Translations under genes and position numbers: made by a program | Notes under the pieces: generated by a model | Database searches by the model: none | The model's input: only the letters and a program-made list of their open reading frames with translations | Told to the model about the DNA's origin: nothing | Part shown: positions 51,442 to 60,857 of the stretch, piece after piece | Layout of the letters: the number at the start of each line of letters is the position of its first letter | Numbering within the stretch: position 1 is the first letter of the stretch | NCBI RefSeq assembly: GCF_003576525.1 | Contig: NZ_QWUA01000010.1 | Location: 24,961 to 88,960, forward strand | Source: Rummeliibacillus sp. POC4 | Lineage (GTDB): Bacteria > Bacillota > Bacilli > Bacillales_A > Planococcaceae | Direction of reading: 5' to 3' | DNA: 64,000 nt

Positions 51442-52127
51442 TCCTTTGGTACAGATAATTTATAACCATAACCATAGATGGTTTCAATCAATTTGCCCTC
51501 AATATCCACTTTATTTCTCAAACTATTTATGTAAACGTTTAAGGAAGTTGTTTGATTACTTTGATCGTTTCCTTCCCACACATGATTTATTATTTGTTCC
51601 CTTGACAAGCTAATATTAATGTTTTCATATAGGTAAAAGAATAATTTTTTTTCAGTCTTGCTTAATGGTATTTCAGTTCTTGTTTCACTGTTTAAAATTA
51701 TATGTGCTTGTTTATTGATAACTATATCGTTTAAATAGACAAGATTACTATATCTAGCCTGCAGCAGGTTTTTTAGCCTTGCAATAAGTTCTAACGGTTC
51801 AAATGGTTTAGGTATGAAGTCATCTCCTAACTCTAACCCTTTGATTTTGTCATCAATTTGACTATGGGCTGTAAGAAAAATAACAGGTTTTTCAGGATAA
51901 ATCGTTTTAATCCGCTTGCAGACATCATACCCATTGTCAAATGGTATTTCTATGTCCAATAAAAATATATCTATATTGTCAAAATCCGAGTAATTAAATC
52001 GATTATCCGTTTTCACAATAACCTTATTAAAATAATTATTTAAAAATGTATATAAGAACTTTGATATAGTGGGATCGTCCTCAAGCACAAAAATGTTTAA
52101 TTTTTGGAGTGTGTCTTCCATGGTCAA
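51438..52127 (-). CDS. OmpR-family response regulator
   Basis: A 229-residue regulator: receiver domain with phosphoacceptor Asp in IDIFLLDIEIPFDNG (about 57) and Lys in FIPKPFEPLELIARL (about 107), then an OmpR-type winged helix (LSREQIINHVWEGNDQSNQTTSLNVYINSLRNKV). A TTG start at 52127 follows GGGGGG by seven bases; the ATG two codons in is the alternative. Cotranscribed with the ABC genes it presumably controls. Confidence 0.9.
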   Translation of the reverse strand: MTMEDTLQKLNIFVLEDDPTISKFLYTFLNNYFNKVIVKTDNRFNYSDFDNIDIFLLDIEIPFDNGYDVCKRIKTIYPEKPVIFLTAHSQIDDKIKGLELGDDFIPKPFEPLELIARLKNLLQARYSNLVYLNDIVINKQAHIILNSETRTEIPLSKTEKKLFFYLYENINISLSREQIINHVWEGNDQSNQTTSLNVYINSLRNKVDIEGKLIETIYGYGYKLSVPKE

Positions 52128-52141
52128 ATTTCTTCCCCCCT

Positions 52142-52873
52142 TTATAGCTTCTTTATATAAATTATTCTTAAATTTATAATCAGCATAATGGAATTTATTA
52201 GAATAAACAACCCGACACCTATAATAATTGATGACATACCTCCTTCATAGTAAAATTCATTATCAATTATATGCAATCCAAGTCTATATCCGAATGCTGT
52301 TGGTATGAAAAATGAAAAAGGTGCTGCCATTAGAATCATTGACAATAAAGAGATTCCTATCCCAATAGAGATGCTTGCTACTATATTTTTTGTTAATTGA
52401 ATAATTACGGCGAATGTTAAGATAATAGTTGTAACAACTATTACGTTCAGGGTTGTATAAGAAAAAATCAAATGCAGTATATCTTTAATCTTACCATCCA
52501 CAAAAAAATAAAAAACAGATAAAATAAGTAATTGTATTAAAAAGATAGCTGACATAATGATTAAGGATACAAAGACCTTGGAAAAAAGTAACTGAAAACG
52601 TGGAATATTATAAGTTATCCAGTCTAAATATGTTTTGTTCTTATATTCAATATAAAAAACAAAGGAGACTAACACACTTGAAATGATCGGCAATATCATA
52701 AAATACTGATTATAGTAGGTGAAGTAAAAACCACTATCAAGGCTTATATCCCCATTATTTATGGCAAAGTTAGCAAAGTTCATTAGTAATGGAATTAGAC
52801 TAAGCACCACAATAACTAGAATTACTTTTTCGCTTTTTATTTTAATCCATTCATTTTTAATTAACTTAAGCAT
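52142..52873 (-). CDS. ABC transporter permease
   Basis: A 243-residue ABC-2-type permease with six helices, beginning MLKLIKNEWIKIKSEKVILV, the usual start of lantibiotic-immunity or antimicrobial-peptide exporters (EcsB/LanE-like). The cytoplasmic segment EYKNKTYLDWITYNIPRFQLLFSK should contact the ATPase. Its start overlaps the ATPase gene by eight bases. Confidence 0.82.
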   Translation of the reverse strand: MLKLIKNEWIKIKSEKVILVIVVLSLIPLLMNFANFAINNGDISLDSGFYFTYYNQYFMILPIISSVLVSFVFYIEYKNKTYLDWITYNIPRFQLLFSKVFVSLIIMSAIFLIQLLILSVFYFFVDGKIKDILHLIFSYTTLNVIVVTTIILTFAVIIQLTKNIVASISIGIGISLLSMILMAAPFSFFIPTAFGYRLGLHIIDNEFYYEGGMSSIIIGVGLFILINSIMLIINLRIIYIKKL

Positions 52874-53717
52874 GTCTTGTCACCTCAATTAAATCTGAAG
52901 ACATCAACTTAATATATAAGTCCTCTAGAGTAAGTTTTTCTACATCTTTGTATATAAAATCCTTACCTCGTAGTAAATTATTAAACTTAATTTCACTTGC
53001 AATGAAATAGGTTTCTTTTTTACTGTTTTCGAGTAATGTAATATCTTTTTTAATATTATTTTCTATGTGCTGTACTTTTCCATACATATATATTTTTTCT
53101 TCATTATCAATTTCCAAGATTTTTTCTCCGTTTCTCATGAATAACAAAGTATCTGTAATCAAAGAAACTTCATTTAAGTTATGACTCGAGATTAATATTA
53201 CTCTTTCCTTGTTTTTTAGATTCCTTTCTACAAGATCCCGCATATCCTTCATTCCAATAGGGTCTAACCCATTAGTAGGTTCGTCCAACAGTAATAAATC
53301 CGGACTACCCATTAGAGCTTTTGCCACACCTAATCGTTGTTTCATCCCCATGGATAATTCCTTAAACTTCTTTTGTTTAGCATCAACTAATCCGACTATC
53401 CTTAATAATTCATTTATGCTAGAATCATCCTGCTCAATATCAGCATATGATGCATGTAATTTCAGGTTTTCTATACAGGTTAAATTAGGGTAAAAGGCAG
53501 GGTATTCGATTAACTTTCCTATTGTTATATTTTCCGGGTTTCTGAGAATGTCACCCTTATATTTAATTGTATCTAATAATGTTTTAAATAAAGTAGTTTT
53601 CCCTGCCCCATTTGGTCCCAGTAGTCCATATACTTTCCCTTTTTCCAACTCAAGATTAATACTTTTTAGAATAGTATTTTCATTTATATCTAATGAAACG
53701 TTTTTCAAAGTTATCAT
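52866..53717 (-). CDS. ABC transporter ATP-binding protein
   Basis: A 283-residue ATPase: Walker A GLLGPNGAGKTTLFK (about 32), signature LSMGMKQRLGVAKAL (about 121), Walker B LLLLDEPTNGLDP (about 144) and switch His in ISSHNLNEV. The type is that of bacteriocin-immunity exporters. The ribosome site AGGAGGG overlaps the stop of the upstream 57-codon gene. Confidence 0.9.
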   Translation of the reverse strand: MITLKNVSLDINENTILKSINLELEKGKVYGLLGPNGAGKTTLFKTLLDTIKYKGDILRNPENITIGKLIEYPAFYPNLTCIENLKLHASYADIEQDDSSINELLRIVGLVDAKQKKFKELSMGMKQRLGVAKALMGSPDLLLLDEPTNGLDPIGMKDMRDLVERNLKNKERVILISSHNLNEVSLITDTLLFMRNGEKILEIDNEEKIYMYGKVQHIENNIKKDITLLENSKKETYFIASEIKFNNLLRGKDFIYKDVEKLTLEDLYIKLMSSDLIEVTRHA

Positions 53718-53727
53718 TTCTTCCCTC

Positions 53728-53901
53728 CTAGCTGTTATATATAATTAAAAATGATATTATGCTGATGATATAAACAACGAATAATATTAATGCTGGTTTG
53801 AAATTACTGTTTTTAAGTCCATTTTTCACTATTTCAAATATAAAAATGGAAACTGAAAGTAGAAATGAAACAATTGCCAGCAATATGAACACTTTCTCCA
53901 T
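53728..53901 (-). CDS. 57-residue two-helix membrane peptide heading the ABC/two-component operon
   Basis: Start ATG after GGGGTG, stop TAG inside the Shine-Dalgarno of the ATPase gene, so it is translationally linked to the operon. The product has two membrane helices (about residues 4-24 and 37-55) separated by a basic loop KNGLKNSNFK. No leader-peptide Gly-Gly motif is seen. It is probably a small membrane subunit or immunity factor; it is not a clear bacteriocin precursor. Confidence 0.65.
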   Translation of the reverse strand: MEKVFILLAIVSFLLSVSIFIFEIVKNGLKNSNFKPALILFVVYIISIISFLIIYNS

Positions 53902-54070
53902 AATTACACCCCTTTAATTTGTACTGTATCTGTACTATATTTCATGATTATTAAAAAAACATTAATCATTATGATTTTGGTAAATTAAAAAGATAGACTA
54001 AGTATCTCTTTCCGAAGCAGTATTAAGAATTTGCATTTACACTTAATAACAAGGACCGGGAAATCAATCT
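53902..54070. other. Gene-free upstream region of the ABC/two-component operon
   Basis: Holds the presumed promoter; ACAGTATC/ATACAGT-like repeats (GTACTGTATCTGTACTATAT, about 53919-53938) lie about 20-40 bp before the small gene and could be a regulator site. No coding frame was seen. Confidence 0.35.
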
Positions 54071-54110
54071 AAAAAGTCGCTTTCCCTTACGTGAGGAAAG
54101 CGACTTTTTG
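54071..54110. terminator. Strong terminator
   Basis: Perfect 15-bp stem AAAAAGTCGCTTTCC / GGAAAGCGACTTTTT with loop CTTACGTGA. It lies downstream of the NUDIX gene and insulates the divergent operon. Confidence 0.9.
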
Positions 54111-54196
54111 TATAGTATTATTCGCTAATCATTATCTATAGATTTTGAAGCTATATTAATTTAATAAGTTCTTTTAAGATGTTCCAAATTTCCACA

Positions 54197-54661
54197 TCAT
54201 AATCGCACAACAATATGTTTAGGGCAATTATGGGTATCTTTTATTTCTGATTTTAAAAATTCTGGATATATTTTGACTTTATCAAGTTGAGAAATGGGGA
54301 TCCATTTGTAGATTAATCTTTCACCTTCTATTCCATAAAACGGCTTTGCATTCACTTCATAATCATCATTGGCCGTTACTTGATAATAGAATCCGATTTC
54401 ATGAAAATGTGTATCATTATATTCAAAGAAATTTTCAACTGACCATAGTAATCTTTCTATTTGGACGTCTATACCAAGCTCTTCTTGAAATTCCCTTTGC
54501 AAACCAATCTGTGCTTCTTCTGAGATTTTTACTCTACCACCTGGTAATGCCCAAAAGGAATCATCAACGTTTTTATGTATTAATACATGACCATCTTTGA
54601 TCAAAACCCCAGCAACTCGGTAATTGAATATTCCCTGTTCTCTTTTAAATACGATATCCAT
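54197..54661 (-). CDS. NUDIX hydrolase
   Basis: A 154-residue NUDIX protein with the full box GGRVKISEEAQIGLQREFQEELGI (G-x5-E-x7-REUxEExGU) at about residues 41-64. The C-terminal half (FEYNDTHFHEIGFYYQV...KWIPISQLDKVKIYPEFLK) is the MutT/8-oxo-type extension. It hydrolyses a nucleoside diphosphate derivative; substrate unknown. The TTGGGGAA before the ATG at 54661 is a weak Shine-Dalgarno. A decayed copy of its 3' part lies at 43978-44150. Confidence 0.88.
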   Translation of the reverse strand: MDIVFKREQGIFNYRVAGVLIKDGHVLIHKNVDDSFWALPGGRVKISEEAQIGLQREFQEELGIDVQIERLLWSVENFFEYNDTHFHEIGFYYQVTANDDYEVNAKPFYGIEGERLIYKWIPISQLDKVKIYPEFLKSEIKDTHNCPKHIVVRL

Positions 54662-54779
54662 TTTTTGATTCCCCAATCTGGTTTATTGTAAAAACTAATG
54701 TAATTCTTTAATTCTATCATAATATTCTAAAAAATATTAATATATAAAAAAAGAGGCCAAAATATTGGAGATGATAAAA

Positions 54780-55184
54780 ATGATAAGAGAAATTAATGTT
54801 AGAATCCCCCACCCTTCTATAAAAAAGTTGTTATCTTATGCGACTTCTATTGACAAAGTTGATAATGTATATGCAAAGTACATTCAATCACCCAACCAAC
54901 AATTATTTGGTTTTGTGAGAGAAGGGATTATCATTGGTTGTATCGGAGTAGCTATAGACCATAATAGTTGCGAAATTAAGCATATAGCTGTTTCTCCAAT
55001 AGAAAGAGGAAATGGGATAGGACGTAAAATGATTCAATATCTCATTGAAAAATATACATTTACATCTATCATTGCAGAAACTGACATAGAAGCAGTGGAG
55101 TTTTATAGAAAGTTTGGATTTAAAATTACTTCATTGGGCGAAAAGTATCCTGGTGTCGAAAGATTTCTATGTGAATTTAAATGA
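54780..55184 (+). CDS. GNAT N-acetyltransferase
   Basis: A 134-residue compact GNAT enzyme with acetyl-CoA loop IAVSPIERGNGIGRKMIQYLIEKY and C-terminal DIEAVEFYRKFGFKITSLG. GGAG is nine bases before the ATG at 54780. Substrate unknown. Monocistronic, between the NUDIX and TetR genes. Confidence 0.83.
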   Translation: MIREINVRIPHPSIKKLLSYATSIDKVDNVYAKYIQSPNQQLFGFVREGIIIGCIGVAIDHNSCEIKHIAVSPIERGNGIGRKMIQYLIEKYTFTSIIAETDIEAVEFYRKFGFKITSLGEKYPGVERFLCEFK

Positions 55185-55218
55185 TTATTTATAAAGATTT
55201 CGCAATATTTATCTCTTT

Positions 55219-55794
55219 CTAACTAAAATCCTTGATGGTAATTTTGCAGAATGCTTCTGTTAACTCATCTAATGTTCCATCTAATTTTCCTGCAAACCAA
55301 TCTTGATACATAGATGTTATTGCTCCTACCATCAGATGAACACGATAGACATACATTCTATATTCTTCTGCGTTATGAACTTCTTTTGGTGTTTTCATTC
55401 CATTTAATATTTTATCAATGACGATTTCTTTTAATTTATAAATAAAATTTGGTGCACCTTGTGTATTAATAACTAAACGATAAAATTTTATATCTTGTTC
55501 AAAAAAATTAGCTACTTTTTTTAAAAAAGGTAAAGGATTTTTTATAATATCAATCTCTTTAAAGTCATTTAGATACTCAAGGATATTTCCCATCGTTTCA
55601 TTTTCAATCTCATCAATAACCGCATAGATATCGGCATAGTGGGCATAAAACGTTCCCCTACTAATACCTGCTTTTTCTACTATATTTTTGACTGTTATTT
55701 TCTCAAACTCTTTTTCGAGTGCTAGTTCTATAAATGCATAACGAATCATCTTTTTAGAACGGATGGCACTTTTGTATTTTGCTTTTCCAGCCAA
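55219..55794 (-). CDS. TetR-family regulator of MMPL exporter
   Basis: A 191-residue TetR repressor (KSAIRSKKMIRYAFIELALEKEFEKITVKNIVEKAGISRGTFYAHYADIYAVIDEIE) with a C-terminal helical domain of the TetR_C_7 kind. A TTG start follows GAGGTG. Divergent from a large MMPL exporter gene with a strong inverted repeat in between; it most likely represses the exporter. Confidence 0.87.
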   Translation of the reverse strand: MAGKAKYKSAIRSKKMIRYAFIELALEKEFEKITVKNIVEKAGISRGTFYAHYADIYAVIDEIENETMGNILEYLNDFKEIDIIKNPLPFLKKVANFFEQDIKFYRLVINTQGAPNFIYKLKEIVIDKILNGMKTPKEVHNAEEYRMYVYRVHLMVGAITSMYQDWFAGKLDGTLDELTEAFCKITIKDFS

Positions 55795-55819
55795 TTTTTT
55801 TCACCTCTTTTTTTCAAAA

Positions 55820-55847
55820 TTGAACACATGTCCTAATTTGTGTTCAA
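55820..55847. promoter_or_regulatory. TetR operator candidate
   Basis: TTGAACACA TGTCCTAATT TGTGTTCAA, a perfect 9-bp inverted repeat 26 bp from the TetR start. A second site, GTACAC AC GTGTAC, lies at 55921-55934 close to the exporter start. Confidence 0.6.
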
Positions 55848-55981
55848 AGTTAAACATAATCACGTTTTTTGAACATTGTGTAGTTTTACATACAAAAGTA
55901 TACTTTTTTTATGAGCAAAAGTACACACGTGTACGATTTTGTAAAAATGCAAATAAAAAAGAGACTGAAAGAGGGAGTCAA

Positions 55982-58900
55982 ATGAAGAAACTAATGAATT
56001 GGCGTGCAGCATCATTCCTTCTTTGGATTATGGTTACTGTCATGATCGTTTTGTCGATGCCTAATTTAGACCAACTCGTCAGGGAAAAAGGCCAAATCAC
56101 AATTCCTGCTGGTAAACAGAGTACTGTTGCCGAAGAAATGGTAAAAGATATGGCTGGAGAAGACAATGATACATATTCGATTATTGTTGTTTTCAATTCT
56201 GGCAGTGACAAAAAATTGACGAGTCAACAACAAGAAGAAATAAGTTCAGCCGTACAATCTTTACAAAGTCACAAAAAAGAGCTCGACATACAAAATATCG
56301 TAACTCATCTAGATAATAAGCAAACGAAAGAACAGCTTGTTTCAAAAGATGGTACAACGATTTTAACGCAACTTTCTATCGAACAAAATGATAAAAAGAT
56401 TTCTGAAGTAGCAAAGGATATTAATCAATTTGTCAAAATCAACAATATCGATACGTATCTTACAGGGAACAAGATGGTAATGGAAGATTATATCCAATCT
56501 TCTCAAGATGGGATTAAGAAAACCGAAGCAATCGCGGTTATTTTCATTATAGCGGTTTTAATTCTCGTATTCCGTTCTCCTATCGTTCCTGTTATTTCAC
56601 TTTTATCGGTCGGTGTGTCCTATTTAGTATCACTTGGTATTATTGCTCATTTAGTTGATCAGTTTAACTATCCATTCTCGAACTTTACTCAAGTTTTTTT
56701 AGTGGTCATCTTATTTGGAATTGGAACGGACTATAACATCCTTTTGTTCACACGTTTTAAGGAAGAACTTGTAAAACAGGATAATGTTCTAGCAGCAGTT
56801 AAAGAAACATATAAAACGGCAGGACATACAGTGCTGTTTAGTGCACTTGCTGTATTTATCGGCTTTACTGCACTTATTTTAGCTGAATTCGTCTTGTACC
56901 AAGCAAGTTCAGCAGTGGCAATTGGTGTTGCAGTCCTTGTACTTGTCCTTATGACATTAAACCCATTTTTCATGGTGTTATTAGGCAAAAAAATGTTCTG
57001 GCCGATCAAAAAATTTGAAGGCCATAGCAACAGTAAAATATGGGGATTCCTATCAAAAATATCGGTGATGAGACCCATTATCGTCTTACTATTCATCGCA
57101 ATTTTATGTGCACCATTTATCCTCACATACAGTATCTCATTAAGCTATGATGACTTATTAGAACTCGATGATAAATATACATCCAAACAAGGTATTAACG
57201 TTATTGAAGACCATTTTCCTCCTGGATTTTCTTCGCCAACTACACTTGTTATAAAATCACCTAATGCATTAGATAATGCAAAATCGCTCCAATCCTTAGA
57301 TGAGTTGGCCGAACAGATCAAAGAAATAGATGGTGTCGATAAAGTCATGACTGCTACTCGTCCAACCGGTGAAAAAATCAAAGACTTGTATATTCAAAAA
57401 CAAACAAAAGATTTACACAACGGGCTTGGGGATGCAAATGAGGGCGTAAGTAAAATCAATAAAGGACTATCTTCTGCAGAGAAACAAGTTGGTCAAGCAG
57501 ATAGTAGTGGTACTGAAAACGTTCAAGCGTTAATCAATGGAACAAACGAGGTCAAACAAGGAGTTTCTAGTCTAGGAAACGCAGTTAACCAATTATCAAA
57601 TGGTATTAACTCTGGTAAAGACGGCGCTCAGGCGTTAGAAAATGGTCTCGCATCACTTAAAGAAAATATGAACACATTAGGAAATTCGATACCACAACTG
57701 ATGAATGCCTATAATGCATTACAACAAGGTTTATCTTCCTATAGCAATTCTTTCGCAAGTATGAGTCAAGCGATAAATGGTACAAAACAAGGATACGAAC
57801 AAATTGAAGCCTCCATGCAGGCTTTGATCAAATCGAAACCCGAGCTTGCCAATGATGTGAACGTACTAACAACGCTTAAAATAGCTTCTACTGGCAAGAA
57901 ACAACTCGCTCAACTTTCTGAAAAGCTAAATGCGATGACCCCACAGTATAATAGTGCGATGCAGTCATTCAAAAAAGCAAATAGCTCTTTAGCACAAGTA
58001 AACAGTGGTTTCTCCCAACTCCAAACAGGTGTTAACAAGCTATATGCTGGTTCATCCACTTTAAAAAATGGCTTACAATCTGCTGCAGATGGATCAAGTA
58101 AAATTGCAAGTCAAACACCTGCACTCGAATCAGGCTTAACAACTATTAATAATGGTCAAAAGCAGCTGTTAACAGGACTTAATGATTTATCAGAACAAAT
58201 GAAAGTTCTTCAATCTGGTCTTGCAAAAAGCTCAAAAGGATTGAAAGATATCAACTCAGGACTTCATGATGCACAAGGCTATTTAAAAGATTTAAGTAAG
58301 TCTGATGCATCTGAAAAATTCTATATACCAGAAGACGTGTTAAAAAGTGATGATTTCCAAAAATCATTAAATATGTATATGTCCGATGATCGTAAATTTG
58401 CACAAATGAATATCATCCTCGATGTCAATCCATATACGAAAGAAGCAATGAACATCGTTGAGCATATTGAAAAAGCTGTTGAAGGTTTCACAACAAATGG
58501 TGAACTACGTGATTCAAAAATCGCATTTGCTGGAAAAACATCTCAAAATGTTGACCTTCAAGCAATTGCGAGTGGCGACTTTACACGAACTGCAACAATT
58601 ATGCTAATCGGTATAGGGCTCATTTTAATCATCATCACCCGTTCAGTATTGAAACCAATCTTAATTATTTCTTCATTAGTATTAACGTATTTTACTGCAC
58701 TTGGTATGAGTGAATTGTTAAGTATAAAAATTTTACATGTTGATGAATTAGGCTGGAACGTTCCTTTCTTTAGCTTTATCATGATTGTCGCTCTCGGTGT
58801 GGATTATAGTATTTTCTTAATGATGCGCTATAGAGAACAAGTTGGCAATCCAAGAGAAATGATCGTCGATGCTGCTCGTCATATCGGAAGTGTCGTCATT

Positions 58901-59101
58901 TCCGCAGCCATTATCCTTGGTGGAACATTTGCAGCGCTCATTCCATCTGGTGTCATATCACTAATCGAAATTGCCATAACCGTTATCATCGGCTTATTCC
59001 TATTAAGCTTTGTCATGCTACCAATCTTCATCCCATCATTATTATCGATTGTGAGTAGTGTTCGGAATTTGAAGTGGTTTAAAAAGATAAAAAGGTCGTA
59101 G
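55982..59101 (+). CDS. MMPL-family (RND-like) exporter
   Basis: A 1039-residue membrane protein with two MMPL halves. Helix 1 at 10-26, then an extracytoplasmic domain to about 175, a helix bundle (about 180-390, containing GIGTDYNILLFTRFKEEL), a second very long extracytoplasmic domain (about 420-850) and a C-terminal helix bundle with VALGVDYSIFLMMRYREQ. The second loop has YhgE/Pip-like repeats of the form ALxNGLxSLxxxxxxL predicting long coiled coils. The frame is open to 55763, but GAGGGAG precedes the ATG at 55982. Likely lipid or drug efflux controlled by the divergent TetR protein. Confidence 0.9.
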   Translation: MKKLMNWRAASFLLWIMVTVMIVLSMPNLDQLVREKGQITIPAGKQSTVAEEMVKDMAGEDNDTYSIIVVFNSGSDKKLTSQQQEEISSAVQSLQSHKKELDIQNIVTHLDNKQTKEQLVSKDGTTILTQLSIEQNDKKISEVAKDINQFVKINNIDTYLTGNKMVMEDYIQSSQDGIKKTEAIAVIFIIAVLILVFRSPIVPVISLLSVGVSYLVSLGIIAHLVDQFNYPFSNFTQVFLVVILFGIGTDYNILLFTRFKEELVKQDNVLAAVKETYKTAGHTVLFSALAVFIGFTALILAEFVLYQASSAVAIGVAVLVLVLMTLNPFFMVLLGKKMFWPIKKFEGHSNSKIWGFLSKISVMRPIIVLLFIAILCAPFILTYSISLSYDDLLELDDKYTSKQGINVIEDHFPPGFSSPTTLVIKSPNALDNAKSLQSLDELAEQIKEIDGVDKVMTATRPTGEKIKDLYIQKQTKDLHNGLGDANEGVSKINKGLSSAEKQVGQADSSGTENVQALINGTNEVKQGVSSLGNAVNQLSNGINSGKDGAQALENGLASLKENMNTLGNSIPQLMNAYNALQQGLSSYSNSFASMSQAINGTKQGYEQIEASMQALIKSKPELANDVNVLTTLKIASTGKKQLAQLSEKLNAMTPQYNSAMQSFKKANSSLAQVNSGFSQLQTGVNKLYAGSSTLKNGLQSAADGSSKIASQTPALESGLTTINNGQKQLLTGLNDLSEQMKVLQSGLAKSSKGLKDINSGLHDAQGYLKDLSKSDASEKFYIPEDVLKSDDFQKSLNMYMSDDRKFAQMNIILDVNPYTKEAMNIVEHIEKAVEGFTTNGELRDSKIAFAGKTSQNVDLQAIASGDFTRTATIMLIGIGLILIIITRSVLKPILIISSLVLTYFTALGMSELLSIKILHVDELGWNVPFFSFIMIVALGVDYSIFLMMRYREQVGNPREMIVDAARHIGSVVISAAIILGGTFAALIPSGVISLIEIAITVIIGLFLLSFVMLPIFIPSLLSIVSSVRNLKWFKKIKRS

Positions 59102-59107
59102 AAATGA

Positions 59108-59146
59108 GGGCAGCCCCATAAGTAGAAAACTTACGGGACTGCCCAT
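59108..59146 (+). terminator. Terminator of MMPL gene
   Basis: Imperfect stem GGGCAGCCCCATAAGT / ACTTACGGGACTGCCC with loop AGAAA, ending in ATTCTTTTGC, a few bases past the stop. Confidence 0.7.
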
Positions 59147-59325
59147 TCTTTTGCTTTTGCGATGGTTGATTCAAATTATCCTGGATGGTTATGTTTTCGT
59201 TGATAAACGTGTAGAACTAATGCTTATTTCAGCGTGCCAAAAATCCAATTATACAACTGTTGAAAAGTTAAGAAGTGCATAAGAAAAGGCCTCAATATTA
59301 GAGGTCTTTAGATGTATTAAAGGCT

Positions 59326-59724
59326 TTATTCTTCTACAATTTCTAACTGTTTGTAATAGTTATCTACAATGGGGTGAATATCTGGATTTGAATCGTAATA
59401 GGTATTGTCAATTTGATTAAGCGTAAATTTAAACTCTTTTTCGCCATCAAAAAGAGTTATACCATATCGCCAACCTTTACGTTTTTCTTGATTTTCTTGT
59501 GGCGTAAATTCTATTTCTTTAATCAACGTTAGAAATTCACCGATTTGTTCTTGATTCGTTATCGTTTTAGAAGCACCAGTTGAACCATCTTGAATAATAA
59601 CTTTATCTACATTTTCAATTTTTGCGTCCTTATAAAACGATTCTAATGATTGCGTTTTTCCATTAGTACAAGCAGAAAGTATGAATAGACTTACTAATAA
59701 CATTAAGAACAAAGATTTTTTCAT
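59326..59724 (-). CDS. Small lipoprotein, unknown
   Basis: A 132-residue lipoprotein: signal peptide to residue 18, lipobox LSAC with Cys19, then a soluble domain of about 110 residues (VDKVIIQDGSTGASKTITNQEQIGEFLTLIKEIEFTP...WRYGITLFDGEKEFKFTLNQ) resembling small beta-lactamase-inhibitor-like YyaB/YjhA-type folds. Function unknown. GGGGTGG precedes the ATG. Monocistronic. Confidence 0.75.
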   Translation of the reverse strand: MKKSLFLMLLVSLFILSACTNGKTQSLESFYKDAKIENVDKVIIQDGSTGASKTITNQEQIGEFLTLIKEIEFTPQENQEKRKGWRYGITLFDGEKEFKFTLNQIDNTYYDSNPDIHPIVDNYYKQLEIVEE

Positions 59725-59900
59725 AGAACCACCCCTACGTTCACTCTACCACCAATTAGACGTATAAAAGTTACATTTTAACAGTTTGGAATAGGTATTA
59801 ATTACAGTTTAAGTATATTTATAATTCTAGTAGAAAAAATTTATTCCTATAATTTATTTTAAAAACAACAATCTTTTAGAAAACAGCCATATTAAAAGAC

Positions 59901-60410
59901 TTACCCCTCTTCAACATTCACCACAATATCTCCGAATAATTTTTCACCAATGTAAACCTCAAGCTTCCATAACCCAGCTGTAGGAAACTCCATTGTTGAT
60001 GGTACATGTGTAGTTGCACCATTATAAGGACTAATGCCTACATTCACACTATTATCAGCTTGTATTATTTTATGCTTTTCCCCTTTTTCATTGATCCCTA
60101 TTATTTTCAAAGGTCCATCAAATTCATCATCATTTCCCCAAAAGTGCCACATATATTTGTTTGGTTTTCCTTTAATAATGGGATCAATCTTAATATCATC
60201 TTCATTGCCCGATCCAACTAAAAAACCTAATCTACCTTCTTTTCCAAGAAGAACATATTTTCCTTTCTTACCACCAAAATCAATAGGAATATCGAATGTT
60301 GGACTCACTTGCCAATGATTTGAGCTCACTGCCTCTTTTTCTTTCGTTTCCTTTTCTGAACACCCCACTAATAGTAGCAATACTGATAAAAACACCAATA
60401 TCTTTTTCAT
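59901..60410 (-). CDS. DUF4871 lipoprotein
   Basis: A 169-residue lipoprotein with signal peptide, lipobox LLVGC (Cys17) and a DUF4871-like domain (HWQVSPTFDIPIDF...VLLGKEGRLGFLVGSG...NKYMWHFWGNDDEFDGPLKIIGINEKGEK...GLWKLEVYIGEKLFGDIVVNVEE). DUF4871 proteins of Bacillus are uncharacterised surface lipoproteins. The frame is open to 60485, but AAGGGGG precedes the ATG at 60410. Confidence 0.8.
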   Translation of the reverse strand: MKKILVFLSVLLLLVGCSEKETKEKEAVSSNHWQVSPTFDIPIDFGGKKGKYVLLGKEGRLGFLVGSGNEDDIKIDPIIKGKPNKYMWHFWGNDDEFDGPLKIIGINEKGEKHKIIQADNSVNVGISPYNGATTHVPSTMEFPTAGLWKLEVYIGEKLFGDIVVNVEEG

Positions 60411-60732
60411 ATAAGCCCCCTTGCAAAAATTTATTCCTAACATATATAACCGCACACTTAAACTATGTTGATTTCCTATCAACATAATTCTTCCAATATT
60501 AACCTATGGTCATAATATCTATATCATTCATTACAATTTCGATATCGAACTGGAATTCCCTTCAATTATTAAGGAATATTATAAGATTAAAAACGTGGAT
60601 TCAATTTTAAGTAATTGTGGAGACTCTCGGAGGTAAACGATGTTGATGAATTCTTAGCAGAAGCCCTTCATTTTTGCACATGCAATATAGTTAAATATTG
60701 TAATAATAAAAATATTCACGTAAGCTAAAAAT
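60411..60732. other. Gene-free region with a solitary array-1-type motif
   Basis: Contains AACGTGGATTCAATT (60593-60607), the reverse complement of the terminal unit of repeat array 1 at 33300 and not part of an array here. The rest is AT-rich with no gene; the promoter of the orphan antitoxin copy begins near 60698. Confidence 0.45.
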
Positions 60733-60857
60733 AAATAGTATCAAAACACCGCCGATGTTAGTGCATCAAGCGGTCAATCATATTTGGCTTCCATTAGGTG
60801 ACATAAGAATCCCCCATCCGCGAGAGCTCTCAACTCAAGGATGGGTTATTTTTTAAT
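60733..60857 (+). ncRNA. Orphan copy of the type I antitoxin RNA
   Basis: Homologous to 38944-39088: hairpin ACCGC...GCGGT with shared CCGATGTTA and ATCAAGCGGTCAAT, then CTCAACTCAAGGATGGGTTA and TTTTTT with the stem CCCATCC/GGATGGG. The promoter equivalent keeps -35-like TTGTAA but the -10 reads TAAGCT instead of TATAAT. On the minus strand, where a toxin should overlap, no Hol_Tox peptide is encoded. It is therefore an antitoxin without its toxin, possibly silent. Confidence 0.6.

Noticed and set aside
55763..55981. N-terminal extension of the MMPL exporter to 1112 residues
   Set aside because: It would overlap the divergent TetR gene and the operator region; GAGGGAG marks the ATG at 55982, and MMPL proteins begin right before the first helix.
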